Source: Hyalella azteca (Eukaryota > Arthropoda > Malacostraca > Amphipoda > Hyalellidae). From it: a stretch of 64,000 bases of DNA. Each line of letters starts with the position of its first letter. The first letter of the stretch is position 1. Under the pieces are notes generated by a model that was not told where the DNA came from, searched no databases, and was given only the letters and a program-made list of their open reading frames with translations. Shown one piece after another: positions 10,574-22,977 of this stretch. A program made the position numbers and the translations under genes. The stretch lies in the NCBI RefSeq assembly GCF_000764305.2, contig NW_025933462.1, forward strand, positions 124,418-188,417, read 5' to 3'.

Positions 10574-13500
10574 CGTACATCTGTGAACTCTCCAACGAGT
10601 CGTGGCCGTACCTAATGTTGAATTTGTTATTTGCATTGATACACTCAATATTATGTTATTTTCTCCTCTGTTTACCAAGTATCTGTCATTAAAATTGAAA
10701 AATAATTGCTTGAGTCATATGTCAAAGCGACTACCGTCAATAATGAGGTTTTCTTTTAACGTCATTTTTATTAAGGTAATAGTTGCGTTAGGTACGTTTC
10801 CTCGTGACAGTTTTGAGTGATCATATTTGTAATTACTTCATGATCCATTATTCCTTTCTCTACTAACACAACGACGGCTAATTGCTCCATTAGTCATTTT
10901 GTTTTTGCTTCTTACTGAGTAAATTAATAAGAGCTCTAAAGGGTTCAACCATTCATGGAAAAAATTTCCAACAAATGCTTGACTTGAACAACGCATTACA
11001 GGAAGCGCAGTGGGGGGCGATAACTTGGCCATCCCCGGAAATATTATTCGTTTTTTTTTTTCTTGCTTAGGTCGAACGTATGTCGTTTCACTAGGAAAGT
11101 CGCAGTTACCTTGAGGCTACTGAGGCGTGATTAAATGTCTTTTTAATGCTGGGAAATATTATTTTACGAACGGCCTGAAATTATTATATAAAAATTAGAT
11201 TTGGTACTGAAATTCAATATGACTTTGCAGATTAAATCCTGTCATGCTATAAGTAATTGTTTGTACTAAATCCGAGTGGCTGAGTGTGGACATATAGTGA
11301 GTGGCATCGTGCGGTGGCCTGCCGTTAATTTAATGGCAAATCGCACAATTTTTTTCTGCTTTATGGTTGAGGCCTACATTTGCCGCCAGGGTTTGAAGGC
11401 TGAAAAGACTGATGGCACACATTGTTACTTTTAAAGACGAGAACAATCCGTGGGATAAAACTGGGCTAAAAAAACTACTTATTCCGGGTTAAAGTTATTG
11501 AAAATAACGAAGTTTAATGTCCTAAAATGTGTGCTGCATATTAAGTTAGCAATGCAACGGACACATTAATGAAGAATTCGCTTACATTCCCAATGGCTTA
11601 TTTTCGAGTCAAATTCTCCATGGCAACGAATTATTATAAAAATATAATGATTTTGATGCAAGACTAAACTTTATTCATGCTGTATATGTGTATTAATGTC
11701 GCAAAATTAGTTATTGATGACATCAAGGGTCCATGCAATGAAGTATCTTCCCTTTAAGTTGGCAGGACATCGTTATGTTCGTTTATGGTGTGATGATGTT
11801 CCAATATTTTCATTCAATGCATCCCACAAATCTCATTTCAAACATTGGATTTTCAATGGGGCAATTTATGTCTTATATGGGGCCAGGGGCCATTAAGATC
11901 ATTTACCAGTCATTTTCTGCTGTTGCGAGTCGAAATGTTCATTTATATTGCCTTCTTTTTCTTTACGTTTGGCAATTTTGGAAGAATTTTTGAAAAATTA
12001 TCGGAATAAGTTCATTGTGGCTTAGAATTTTATTTCATAGTACTCGGTTCGTGTACTGAATAGTTTGTCTATATTTTATGAGCGATTTCGTCGAAATTTT
12101 TGCAGGAACTCGAGCCACAGAATGCTCGTTGATGCATCAACACGTATCTCATCAGTAAGGATTAGCATTAAAATGCACTATTTACGAAAAAACTCGAATA
12201 ATTCTATATAAATATTTTCCATCAGTAGGTATAACATAACCGTTCCATATGTAACAACCTCAGTAATGTACCAAGTTTACAGGCAAGTCGTTCGGGCCAG
12301 CATCTCGCGACAAACCGTTATGCCTTTAACGATATTCCTACCTGCATCTCTTGCTGACTTTTCAACGAACAGCTCTTGACCGTTGTTCAGCGTCGTATAT
12401 TTAACGTTTAAACTAATGCTGTCCCTACCTGGATTATAGATCTATCATTCTAATGCTGCTTTTAACGTAATAAGCGGACGGTGAAAAGTTTTCAACTATC
12501 AGTGCTGTTTCGTGCACATTTCGTGCTTTAAAACTCGCATAATGTAATAGTTAGCGGCCGATTTATCCAATGTTATTGGTGTGCTCAACATAAAAAGCCG
12601 TCAGTAATTGGCTGACGAATTCGTATTTATCTATGATAATACGTACAGCATCTGTTCGTCACGTCTATGATCGTGAGGAAGTTAATTAAAATATATATAT
12701 ATATCCGTTTGCGCCTTGCTGTACGGAATAATGTATTGTCTTTACACTTTTTTTTTTCTGCCTCGTATGGGTTGTCAGTGACGAACTTTATTTTTTGACT
12801 TTAACTTTATTTTTTTTGCTCGTATTTTCTGTTTTGATTTTATAATTAACTTTCAGCTGAAATGGAAGATTCTTGATTATAGTGAGTAATACTTTAATAA
12901 TTTATGTTCGGCAATGTCTAATTGTTATCTAAAGGCTTGCGTTAGAAGCGTAGGAGATGTCGATCTCTATAAATCTATATAAATCAATTCGATCTTTCTC
13001 ATGTACGTCAACCGCCGCGTCTGCCTGTGATATTATAACGTAGATCTTCTATTTTCATAGTTTTGAGCTTCAATATCGTGTAGCAAGACACCTTTACTTG
13101 AAAGGTTGTTTCTTGATTGATTTGATGAACGAATGCTGCTTGTGACCAGCAATATTATACATGTTATGTGTAATGTGATGTCAAATACACTGCTAGAATA
13201 TACAGTAGTCTTATTTTCGACACACGTCAAACCTTCGTTGGGAACATTACTTTGGTGAGAGAGCGCCGTAAGTTCTGAAGTAACAATTTATAATTATTTA
13301 TAAAGTCGCAATAATTAAATAATTTATAAAAAAAAATAATTTGAAGTAAGTACTCAGGGCTTTGTGATTGTGTGAATAATTAATCAACAAAATGCTGAGC
13401 GGCTTTACGCCTGAGTGATAACGAACCGAGTGTTATCCCGATGCTGTCAAAATACCGGTATTGACGTATATATCTCCTTGTCTAGTGATGGATGCCGTTT

Positions 13501-14788
13501 AGTACGTATCAGAATGGGCAAGAATCGCCGCACCGACCACTGCATGATGTTCAGGCTGTGTTTGAGAACAAACAAAAATACGACCTTTATTTTCATGAGC
13601 AGTTATACTATCGATTTAACAACACTGCGTTTCAGGTCTTCAGTTGCGAGATTCACACATTAAGTTTCTTCGACGAAATCCTGTTGAAGGAATCTTGAAC
13701 GTGGCGGATTTCCCCATGCTGCTACTGCTAGTGTCCTATGCCCGTAATCGCCTACAAAAATTCAATTCCCATCTTATTCATGAAGATATGATATAATTTT
13801 TTATTCTCCAGGTTAAATTTTTTCTTCAAAAAATTCCACTATTTTCAAGCAATACAAACTACATATTTCATCCTAAACATTTTCGGCTTTCCTTGTTCAG
13901 CAGTAGACAATTTTTCTTATTTTAAAACTCATGTACAAAGTAAACAACTAAAGCTTAGCCGTACAAACAGCTGTCTTACTGTTACTCACGTCCGTCTAAT
14001 GGATCCTGATGTTCAAAGAACCTATTATCATCACAAGAAGGACTGTTGCACTGTCTAAGAGCAGAGAAAAAATAAGGATAAAAAAAGGATACGTTCTAGT
14101 GAGCGAAAAAAGATTTTCACTGATCCGCTTGCATACTTGGAGTCGCCCTCTCCTCTCTGCATTGTCAATTCATGGTCAGTAATTTTCTGATGGTTGCCGC
14201 CACGTACGACTTTTAAATATTCTCTTTTGCTTACAAACGTCCTCAGGTTGCTACAAACAATAGTTTACGTATAAATTGCATGTTCCCGGAGAATGACATA
14301 CGGCGGTAGAGGGTTAGGTGGGTGTTTCGTCTCCTACATGTTGGTTATGATGCTCTTAACTCTTAAGGGTAAGCTTCATCTCCATGTCGTCCGCCGTCTA
14401 TGCGCCGTCTTGTCGGGACCGCTCCTCGTGCTCACTCACTCGTCTGTGCACTGCCATAATCAGCTGTAGTTAATAGCTATCATAAAATAATAACGGTAGT
14501 ATTCTTGTAATATTAATATTACAATGAGGGCATTCAGTAAATGTCATTTTGATTACATTTCAATTATTCAAAAATCTAGATTTAAATCCAACTATGCCAA
14601 GTGACTGAACTCAGTGGCTATAGAGGTGCATGTACACGGCGACAATAGTGACGGCTAGTGTAACTTTCAAATACTAACCACCACTATTTACCGTACTACT
14701 GGCCTCGTGTGTAGGCGCTACTTGCCACTAAAAGACCCAGTAACCCTTCACACGAGGTTAGTAGCCTTACGATTAGTGGCACTTAGTA

Positions 14789-14870
14789 CCTGTAAGTTGT
14801 ACTGACCCCTTGTACTTGCAAGTTGTACTGGCCCCTTGTACATGTAAGTTGTACTGGCTCCGTGTACAAG
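14789..14870 (+). repeat. Short tandem repeat, three units of about 26 bp
   Basis: Three units close to GTAAGTTGTACTGGCCCC followed by TTGTAC lie head to tail, with scattered substitutions. Confidence 0.8.
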
Positions 14871-15029
14871 CACCGTGACGGGTGTGGGCTCACCTGCCTC
14901 CTGCAGCATAAGAGCGCCCCTCTGGATTTCCTCATCATTGTTACTACACTCAGGGGAAGGCGTGAGAATTTGTCCAAGAGATGCACTATTTGGCTTTATG
15001 TGGGTCAATATTTCGATACCCAGTTTGGC

Positions 15030-15120
15030 CCGGCGAATAGAATAGAATAGAATAGAAGTATCGGCACTGAAGAAATAGTCCCTTGGCCTGTTGCCGATTC
15101 TTGAATTTTTCGTGACTAGA
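15030..15120 (-). mobile_element. SINE body with TTCTA microsatellite tail
   Basis: The reverse complement reads AAGAATCGGCAACAGGCC, then TATTTCTTCAGTGCCGA, then a (TTCTA)n tail. The same order occurs on the + strand at 32202-32275. The first box is the core shared by other SINE-like repeats in this window. Confidence 0.65.
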
Positions 15121-15241
15121 TTCACAAGGGATCCGGCTTTTGGAACCCGATCTTTCCATAACTGACGATTGATTGAGATAGCTGCTGGACTTATTGCAAG
15201 GCCCGCAAGTTGCTAGGCATTTTAAGACTGAACATATGCTC

Positions 15242-15988
15242 CTACATATCTTCGTCTAGTGCTCTAGCCTGTTCTTGAAGGCGTTCAAATGAGCGTATCA
15301 ATGCTCCGTCTCTGCTCTGCTCGAGCTGAGGGTAAAAACGCGTCACTATTTAGACAGCAAGATACATACATTTTCCCGAAAATATTGTTAATATTATCAT
15401 CCTTAATTATCGCTTTCATTAACATTGTAGGTCTTATTAGATTTACCATTACCTGTGTCTCGTCAGCACTGCCGTAGCCTGCGAACAGCAGGCAAGCAGC
15501 TACCAGCGTGCCTGTGCAAACGTAAGTTAGTCTCACAAGACTATTTAAAATTATAAATTATAGAATTGTAAGCAAGTATAACTTCTGAAACATATTTTCC
15601 CTATTCTGGTAACATTCTGGTCTTGATAAGCGCCAAATAAATGCAAAACATGCAGCTTGATTCAAAGAACACGTCGACTTTTTCTTTTTGAACACAATTT
15701 ACACTTTTTAAAGAGAAAGTCACATTTTTACTTCTAAATCTAATTCTTCTCAGATTTTCAAAGTCACAGAATTCCATTAATAATAAATGTTTATAAATCA
15801 TTATTATTTATATAAATTATGTTTATGGCAAAGCTTGTACCGAGTCCGGGGACGATGCTAAGACCGCAGCACAGCGCGGCCATGGCGACCGGCAGCACTG
15901 GGAGGGCGCGACGCAGGGCGCCCTGACGCTCCTTACTCGACACGATCTCCAGCTCCTGCCGCCCTCCCCCCACCGTCTCCACCACCAC
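15242..15988 (-). CDS. Small hydrophobic-hairpin protein, Stum/SPEC3-like (3' exons)
   Basis: On the minus strand the exons are 15988-15841, 15511-15453 and 15325-15242 (stop TAG). Acceptors follow pyrimidine tracts, donors are GT, and phases 1 and 0 join correctly, giving 96 residues plus an unknown N-terminus. A basic, charged stretch precedes a hydrophobic hairpin containing ALPVLPVAMAALCC, then VPGLGTLVAACLLFAGYG, and a short charged tail ends in ALDEDM. A proline-led helix ending in N/S-x-x-PGxGT and a second hydrophobic run is the pattern of the first membrane hairpin of the Stum/SPEC3 family. The second hairpin of that family is absent. The family call is tentative; the exon structure is well supported. 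The upstream acceptor at 15989 demands a further 5' exon, since no in-frame ATG precedes the hairpin. Confidence 0.6.
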
Positions 15989-17448
15989 CTGCAGGGAGAG
16001 GAGGGAGATTAGCGTTAGAGTGATTATTATTGTGGCAAAATATATTTAATGAATACGACAGTGTACGAAAGTATGAACGAATAATACACAACAAAATTCA
16101 CTATGACAGTTGTCCAAAGCAACTATTTTAGAAGATTATTTAACTTTAAATTCATTAAATAATTAAGAATTTTCAAACAAACTCTAGCTGTAAATCCTGA
16201 CACGCGTGTGCCGTAAGCTCTCAACGATCGATACTCTGGACTCATTGCTTTGTTTCTGCCTTCCTGTACTGAGATTTTGAGCTCCAGAAACGCTATGTCA
16301 GACGTTTCTGATTAGAAAATCTAGAACTAAATCTTCCGCAGCTTGAAGATTAATTGTATGATTATACAGATAATTGTATGATCATATTAATATTATTGGA
16401 AATTGTATGATCTATAATCATATTTCCGTATGATTGCATCATTACTAATTTAATTTTGTTGGAGGCATAAAATAGAGGCAGAGTTGTCGAGGCCGTACAA
16501 ATAAACCGTTCATCATCATCAAAACGATTAATATGATGCCCTTTATATACTTTAATTGACCTCTGATAGAGCTAACTCGTATCTATGATGATGGTACCGG
16601 TATAGGTTTCCGAAATTTGAAAGAAGAGGAAATATAATGGAAAATCTTCGGACAGACACATATGCAGATTAAATTTTCTCGATTCCAAAGAAAATCTTGA
16701 AATCCTGATTCCTCATACGTAATGAAATCTTAGTCAGAGGCTCGTATGCAAATTGCAATCAATCTACTGTGAACTGAAACCCGACAATATCGTATCGAAA
16801 ATTGGTTGATATTTAAACGTGCTTCTTGAGTTTAACGACTAAAAAATTAAAAAAGCATTACAATGGGAATCGTGAAAATTATAGTACTACATAGTCCAGA
16901 AAAATACTTTGGATGTTCCGATGACGCAGTGAAATTTCTCGATGTATGAACAAATTATTGAGCTTTGTACAATACGTATGCTCTAGTTCTTTCCCGATTA
17001 AAAACTCCTCTGCTTACAAATTTCAAAATATTTCACTGGAAAATAATAAGCACGAGTGAAACTTTCGATAACACGAATGTTTTAAAATAAACGCGTTTGG
17101 TTCCACTCAGATTCGCTCACAATAACTTGGAATTAAAAATATACAAATTCAAAACATCCGAAAGATTTATAACAAAAGCGATACTGAAACTTGCAAATGA
17201 AAATCATCATTCACTAGACACGTTTAATTAAAAATCTTTTTATCTCCTAACACTCGAGAATTAAAACGCCAGAGCAACGTCGTAAGGAACGTCGGGCGCG
17301 AACGTGCTCTTCCTCCGAGCGCTCAACGCGATGTGGCTTCTCTCGCGCGGCGCAGGCCTGTCAGCTGTACTCTAGTCATCTCATTACGCAGCACTGAGTG
17401 TCATCTAGGCTTGACTTCGGCGGAGCACAGTGAGTAGTTATACTTCGT
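15989..17448. other. Intron or 5' region of the hairpin-protein gene
   Basis: The missing first exon of the minus strand gene should lie at higher coordinates. The interval 17270-17430 is locally GC-rich and could be its promoter or 5'UTR. On the minus strand its ATGs open only very short frames. An ATG at 16244 gives a short frame, but no donor of the right phase and quality follows. I cannot place the start. Confidence 0.3.
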
Positions 17449-17456
17449 ATGTATCT

Positions 17457-18095
17457 TAGCCTCCACTTGGACACCGGTCATCGTGTGCCCTCAGCCTCCA
17501 TGTGGACTCCGGCCACCATGTGGACTTCGGCCTATCGTGTGCCCTCAGCCTCCATGTGGATTCCGGCCACCATGTGCCATCAGCCTCCATGTGAACTCCG
17601 GCCATCATGCGCCCTCAGCCTCCATATGGACTCTGGCCATCGTGTGCCCACAGCCTCCATGTGGACTCCGGCCATCATGTGCCTTCAGCCTCCATGTGGA
17701 CTCCGGCCATCGTGTGCCCTCAGCCTCCACGTGGACTCCGGCCATCATGTGCCTTCAGCCTCCATGTGGACTCCGGCCATTGTGTGCCCTCAGCCTCCAT
17801 ATGGACTCCGGCCATCATGTGCCCTCAGCCTCCATGTGGACTCTGGCCACCATGTGCCCTCAGCCTCCATGTGGACTCTGGCCACCATGTGCCCTCAGCC
17901 TCCATGTAGGCTCTGGCCACCATGTGCCCTCAGCCTCCATGTGGACTCTGGCCACCATGTGCCCTCAGCCTCCATGTAGGCTCTGGCCACCATGTGCCCT
18001 CAACCTCCATGTGGACTCTGGCCACCATGTGCCCTCAGCCTCCATGTGAGCTCCGGCCACCATGTGCCCTAAGCCTCCATGTGGACTCCATGGCA
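17457..18095 (+). repeat. 35 bp minisatellite, about 18 copies
   Basis: The unit resembles CCTCCATGTGGACTCCGGCC followed by ATCATGTGCCCTCAG. Unit starts checked at 17651 and 17686 give a 35 bp period. The array has mixed substitutions (CCGG or CTGG, CATC or CACC). Because 35 is not a multiple of three, each + frame cycles through the same 35-residue peptide. All three frames stay open across most of the array, which explains the long overlapping open frames here. Confidence 0.95.
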
Positions 18096-19031
18096 TTACG
18101 ACTCATAAATGCATAGGAAAATAAAATGAAAATTCATAACGGAATTTATTCTGTGCATCAATAATTTCCACCTTTTTTACATAAATATTTAATAAACACA
18201 CAACAATACCATTTAAAATGCAAAATTTGTGCATACAATTTTCTGATTACATGTTTCTATTTCAGTGATAAGAAATACCTAGTAGGTAGTAAATTGCATT
18301 GAATAATACAATAAATAAACACAAATAGCAATAGGTATTGAAGACATTTAAGCACACAATTAATTATACTGGAAACCTGAATTGAATACGATGTTCTTCA
18401 AAGAAGCCTAACTTGAGATCATCAGTAACAGCATAAAGGTATATATAATTTATTGCATGTAAATTAGGCCAGGGCCAGGACTTATGGTTCATTGAAACTT
18501 GAAGAAATCATGGCACAACAATGAATAATTCTGGTATTCAGAAAACATGAGTAAGAACTAGGGGTTAGGCATTAGTATTGAAATTCCTTAATTGATTTTT
18601 TTTTGCATGAGATTCTCTCTGAACAAAGAAGAAATTCCCTACAAAAGCCCTTGACTGCCTCCCTTTAACTAATAAGGTATCTATATACAACGGTGGATAT
18701 AAACAATTTTTTATTTTTATTTTTGAAGAAAATAACCATTTTTGTAGCAATTTTTCTTAACAGGTAAGTAACAAAGTGAAGTATTTACGATTATTACATA
18801 TATTCAAGTACAATTTATCACAATTAAATTCCTATGTAGTGAAAGGCAGAGGAACAATTCTTGCTTACCCTTCTTACTTCTGCATAATTTTAGTACACTG
18901 AACATGGAAATGATGATCTTTTATACATAAAATTTTGGATCAGACTAAAGGTTTTGAAGAAGTGGACCAAAAGTTAGCTCTTGTTGAGCCGTTGCAGCAA
19001 TAGTTTGATCATACCAGCCAAGAAACATTTG
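18096..19031. other. 3' flank of the ISD11 gene
   Basis: This is AT-rich DNA downstream of the ISD11 stop codon and probably includes its 3'UTR. The reverse complement of AATAAA occurs several times, for example near 18710 and at 18145-18150. No coding pattern is visible on either strand. Confidence 0.4.
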
Positions 19032-20867
19032 CTACCGATGACCAGACTCCTTCTCCACCACAATATTAGGACCAGAATATAGGGAACTGATGACAGCCTG
19101 GGAAAAGAAAGTTATAATTGACAACTTAATAATAACTATAATTTACAACTTGCAAATAAGACTTATTAAGAAATTCTTTAAGTAAATGAAACAGCCTATA
19201 ATCAATATTATTGATTATATATGTAAGTAGCCCAAAAATATCATATGGTTATTATCATTCAAAAAATTTAATTATTTGGATTATTTTACTCATTCACCTA
19301 TTGTAATAAGGTGCAAATAGGGAAGCCACACAAAAAATACTTAGTTTTATTTACCAGCTCATACTTTTTCATGACTCAGGATACTAAATCAACATTAGAT
19401 GGATTTATATTAAATTCAGAGGAGACATTTGATAGATTAATAATCAGATAGAGTTCATTCTTCAAAATATACTAGTTTGTACCTGTCTATGCAACATTTG
19501 AAGATGTTCACGAGCAAACTGAATGTGAACAGATTGCACATGAGGGTCATTAACACCAGCATTATCTTTGAAGGCATCCCGTACCCGGCGGACAGCATAT
19601 TCTCTGAAAATATTAACAATATCAATTATATGAATTTTGGTAATGAGCATGGTACTGAGCTAAAGAATTTTAAATTTTTTGCAATGTATTTGTAAGTTGC
19701 ACAATTTTAATTTTCCAACATTAGGTATACCATATCAAGGTGAGATAACTGGAATTCAGAAGGGAGATTTAATCAACAAGTGCACACCTAACTAGGAAGC
19801 TAGGCAGAGCTGCCGCAGAAGTAAGTAACCAATGACAAAAATGCCTATGCTTGCAGAAGTTCCTATTAATTTGACAAATTTCTATGGATATAGTGAGAAA
19901 CCAGAGATTTTTTTACAATCAGTTCATATTTAATTTCCTCTTCTACTTAATATTTTAATAAATTTCTTATGTACAATAATGTTGTTAGCTAAAAAACTTA
20001 CTAGTTTACTTATGGGATTCAAAAATGAACTTGAGGAAGGGCAATGAAAAATGTTCTCCTTTGCCACTATGCCTATGGACTTAGATAAAATTATTTAACA
20101 AAAATTAGCAAATAGCTCACATTTCATGATTTTAGCACCTGATTTACGGAAATTACCTATGAACCAATTTTTTTTATCTTAAATTTGTAACAATTTTGTC
20201 CATTATTTCAGATTGAAATACAGATATCATATTTTCTTTCCAAGTCAAATCTTATTTTAAGATTTTAATTGTATACTTATAACTTAGGTCTTAGAGTTAC
20301 CAGGCAGTTAGGCTTAGGCTAAGCTTAGGTAGGCTAGCTGAAAATTGAAAATCTTGAAATTGCCCAAGTTACCATATTGTATCAATCTTAAACATATGAA
20401 CCATATCTAGAATACTACTAAATTGTAGTGTGCCTTTAAAATAACAATATATATTGATTTATAATTCACTAAAAGTCTGAAATTAGCCTACATAGGCCCT
20501 AATCTTGTCAGTTGTCAGCTTTGTACACAATGAATTATCTTTTACCCATGTTAAAGTTGAGAGTTAATATTGCTGTGCAATGGAACCAAAAATTTTAAGA
20601 TTTATATTTCAAATAGCTATCACACTTTAAATATGTCATTTGAATGAAAAAGATTTATTTTTTTTTCAAATTCTCATCTTATGCCTTATGTGAATGTTTT
20701 GAACAAAAGTTTTGAAGTAAACATTTTATGGTATAATAATTTGGTATAGTAAAAAAGAATTGCATACAATCGTATATTTAGAATTACCTGAAATTGTAAG
20801 ATGACAATTTTTTGCTCTCCCTCAACAATAATTTGTAAAGATGCAGGACTTCCCGTCGAGATGCCAT
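19032..20867 (-). CDS. LYRM4: ISD11 / LYR motif-containing protein 4 homologue
   Basis: Minus strand exons are 20867-20788 (ATG), 19603-19483 and 19097-19032 (TAG). They join in phases 2 and 0 to give 88 residues, close to the roughly 91 usual for this family. ISD11 is the small mitochondrial LYR-family subunit that binds and stabilises the NFS1 cysteine desulfurase with acyl carrier protein, at the first step of Fe-S cluster assembly. The sequence shows the family N-terminus with LRESKKLSSYNF, the hallmark EYAVRRVRDAF right after the first intron (residues 28-38), and a later LHRQ before the second intron. The LYR tripeptide is LYK here (residues 10-12), a conservative change. There is no classical cleavable presequence, as is usual for the family. 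Identity is secure. Confidence 0.95.
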
Positions 20868-22267
20868 TTCAGAAATTATTAAACAATTTAAACAAAAAAT
20901 TAAATTTGACTTTAAAAATTGATGAACAATTGTAGAAGCTTTCAGACGGTCTCGAGTGTGCAACTAACAATTTCTCATCTTCTACTTTCCTTTGAAGTCG
21001 ACGAAGCACTCACGCTAGTCAGACTTGCCTCTCTAAAAATGTGCATGAAAGAAAATGAGATCGTCGGAAGTCCGTTTCTGAAATTACGGAAATATTTAAT
21101 AAATGAATATAAAGAAAAATCAGAGAAATAAGTACATTTATCAGAATTGTACTCAAAAAGCTGTCAAAATTTGACGTTTCATGCGTAAACAGTAACTGAA
21201 TAAAATTGATATAACGATACTATCATTAATTCTATATTTATGAATATAACATAAATTAAGACTGATTTATATGAATCATGTTCGCAACAAATTGTATGCA
21301 TTAGCAAGCCTTGACCATAATAGTACCGATGGGATTTGAATATCAAAGTAATTATAATTTCCAAGTTATATGGTCATGTGGTTCAATGTTCGCAATGAGC
21401 CCAAAATTTCTTTTATCCTATTGTACACATTTGAACAAAAGTCACCGCTTATCTTGGAAACGAAAGCAAAATATAAAAATTGAACACGACTTGAACATCA
21501 CAGCTATGTTTATGCATAATAAAGGTACGTGAAAAGTTTAATCGAACTGCGTTCATTACTTTAAGAGACATTTTAGGCTTACTAGAAATTTGCCTGCTAT
21601 TTCTCCGTATAGCCGGATAACTCGCGAACAACGGCAAATTTGACTGAAAAAACACTGGTAGGTAGTTTAAAATGCACATTCAAAGTTGCCTGCTATTTCT
21701 CCGTATAGCCGGATAACTCGCGAACAACAGCAAATTTGACTGAAACAACACTGGTAGGTAGTTTAAAATGCGCATTCTAAGTTTCGTTCAAACCTGTACT
21801 GTATGATAGAACATAGAAGATATACTGTATTTGGCTTAACACGAATCCTGGCCCGTCTGCAAAGTCAGCGTTACCTAGTTTGGGAGATATATTAGGCTCA
21901 CTTAACCTTGGGGACCGGCCGTAAGTGTCCGAGAGGTACGAACAGTTCATGAATCTTTCAATTCTCAACAGATCTTCATGAAATTCAAAAGAGGACTACC
22001 GTCAATGACGATAACTGGCCAGCAGCACTTAAGTCGCCAGCCTCCAATAAAAAATTTATAAACAAAACTGGACGACATCTTTCCCGCGCTGTTTTTTCAA
22101 TTAAAAAACTGTTTTGTTTTTTAGTTATTATGTGGCGATCGGACCCCTTTAGTGACAAGCAGCGAGGTATGTGCAGTTTTTGCTTGAGCGGCGACTTGTG
22201 TGGTATCGATGGTAATTGTCACCAATGTTCCGCGGGAAGAATTATTATAATAATAATAGCGGTTTCA
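20868..22267. other. Divergent intergenic region, proximal part
   Basis: This is the upstream flank of the ISD11 gene and presumably contains its promoter, although no clear core element can be named. It contains one 96 bp tandem duplication. No coding exon is supported. Confidence 0.4.
21590..21781 (+). repeat. 96 bp tandem duplication
   Basis: Two adjacent copies (21590-21685 and 21686-21781) both contain CCTGCTATTTCTCCGTATAG and GGTAGGTAGTTTAAAATGC. They differ at only a few positions. Confidence 0.9.
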
Positions 22268-22517
22268 GTGTTAGTAGGCCATAGCCCTGTCGCCGATTCT
22301 TAACACCGCAGAACATCCACAGCTTGTTGCGGTCTCGAACTCATAACTCACTGATTCAAATTCTGCTCTGCTTAACCGCCCGGCCTCCTTTGTTAGTAGG
22401 CCATAGCCCTGTCGCCGATTCTTAACACCGCAGAACATCCACAGCTTGTTGCGCGTTGCGGTCTCGAACTCACAACTCACTGATTCAAATTCTGCTCTGC
22501 TTAACCGCCCGGCCTCC
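22268..22517 (-). mobile_element. Two tandem tRNA-derived SINE copies, 122 bp offset
   Basis: On the minus strand each copy starts with GGAGGCCGGGCGGTTAAG, which resembles a tRNA(Ser/Leu) A box. About 35 bases later comes GAGTTCGAGACC, a B box-like motif, then a body ending TTAAGAATCGGCGACAGGG. The core boxes lie at 22284-22302 and 22406-22424, an offset of 122 bp. A small GTTGCGC insertion distinguishes the copies. Confidence 0.8.
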
Positions 22518-22625
22518 TTGCCGATTCTGACCAGAAACTGGCGCGCACAGAGCTGGGATCGAACCCGCGCCTCTCTGCGCCAATCTCGGTACCCTGAACT
22601 TTAACAACTAGGCCACCATGCACTA
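22518..22625 (-). mobile_element. tRNA-derived SINE head of a second type
   Basis: The minus strand reads GGTGGCCTAGTTGTTAAAG (A box-like), then GCGGGTTCGATCCCAGC (B box-like), spaced as in a type II tRNA, and ends near a truncated core AGAATCGGCAA. The acceptor stem cannot pair, so this is a SINE head and not a working tRNA gene. Confidence 0.75.
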
Positions 22626-22627
22626 CC

Positions 22628-22850
22628 AAGGGATCTAAGAGAGGTGGAGTTCACCCTGGAGACCTTCAAGAGACAACTAGACGTGTTCCTGAGCACAATC
22701 CCAGATCGACCTCCTCTGCGACACTACCAGTGGCGAGAAGCAAGCAACAGCATCGTGCATCAGGTGGCCCAAATGAGGGCGGATGAACGATAATCAGAGG
22801 CGGCGATCCATCGTGGCCTGGGACTGCTATGTCCCAAACAAATACTAATG
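22628..22850 (+). mobile_element. LINE 3' fragment: reverse transcriptase C-terminus and 3'UTR
   Basis: In frame from 22628 the peptide begins PRDLREVEFTLETFKRQLDV and runs open to a TAA near 22790. A short 3'UTR with GGGACTGCTATGTCCC follows. It matches the minus strand copy at 2110-2400 but lacks that copy's internal stop. It is 5' truncated, as LINE insertions usually are, and abuts a SINE head. Confidence 0.75.
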
Positions 22851-22977
22851 ATACTGAAATTTTCAGTTGTTTCGTTTTTGAACAAAACGAAAAATGCAGC
22901 TTAAAATATCTTTTTAATTACTAAACTCAATATCACTGCACATATATTCACAGTTATTTAATAATGCTATTCACGGT

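Larger units (their letters stand above)
10574..15241. other. Convergent intergenic region between genes 1 and 2
   Basis: This is the 3' flank of the zinc-finger gene; ATTAAA at 10688 is a possible poly(A) signal. The rest is AT-rich DNA with a short AT microsatellite near 12693, a small minisatellite at about 14789-14870 and a SINE body at 15030-15120. Open frames are short, lack splice structure and show no protein-like pattern. I see no gene. Confidence 0.5.

Noticed and set aside
14748..15125. 125-codon minus strand frame
   Set aside because: It crosses a SINE body with a TTCTA microsatellite and a 26 bp tandem repeat, so it is not a protein gene.
16183..16244. Candidate first exon of the minus strand hairpin-protein gene
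   Set aside because: The ATG is present, but the nearest fair donor leaves the wrong phase, and the in-phase donor (GTGTCA) is poor.
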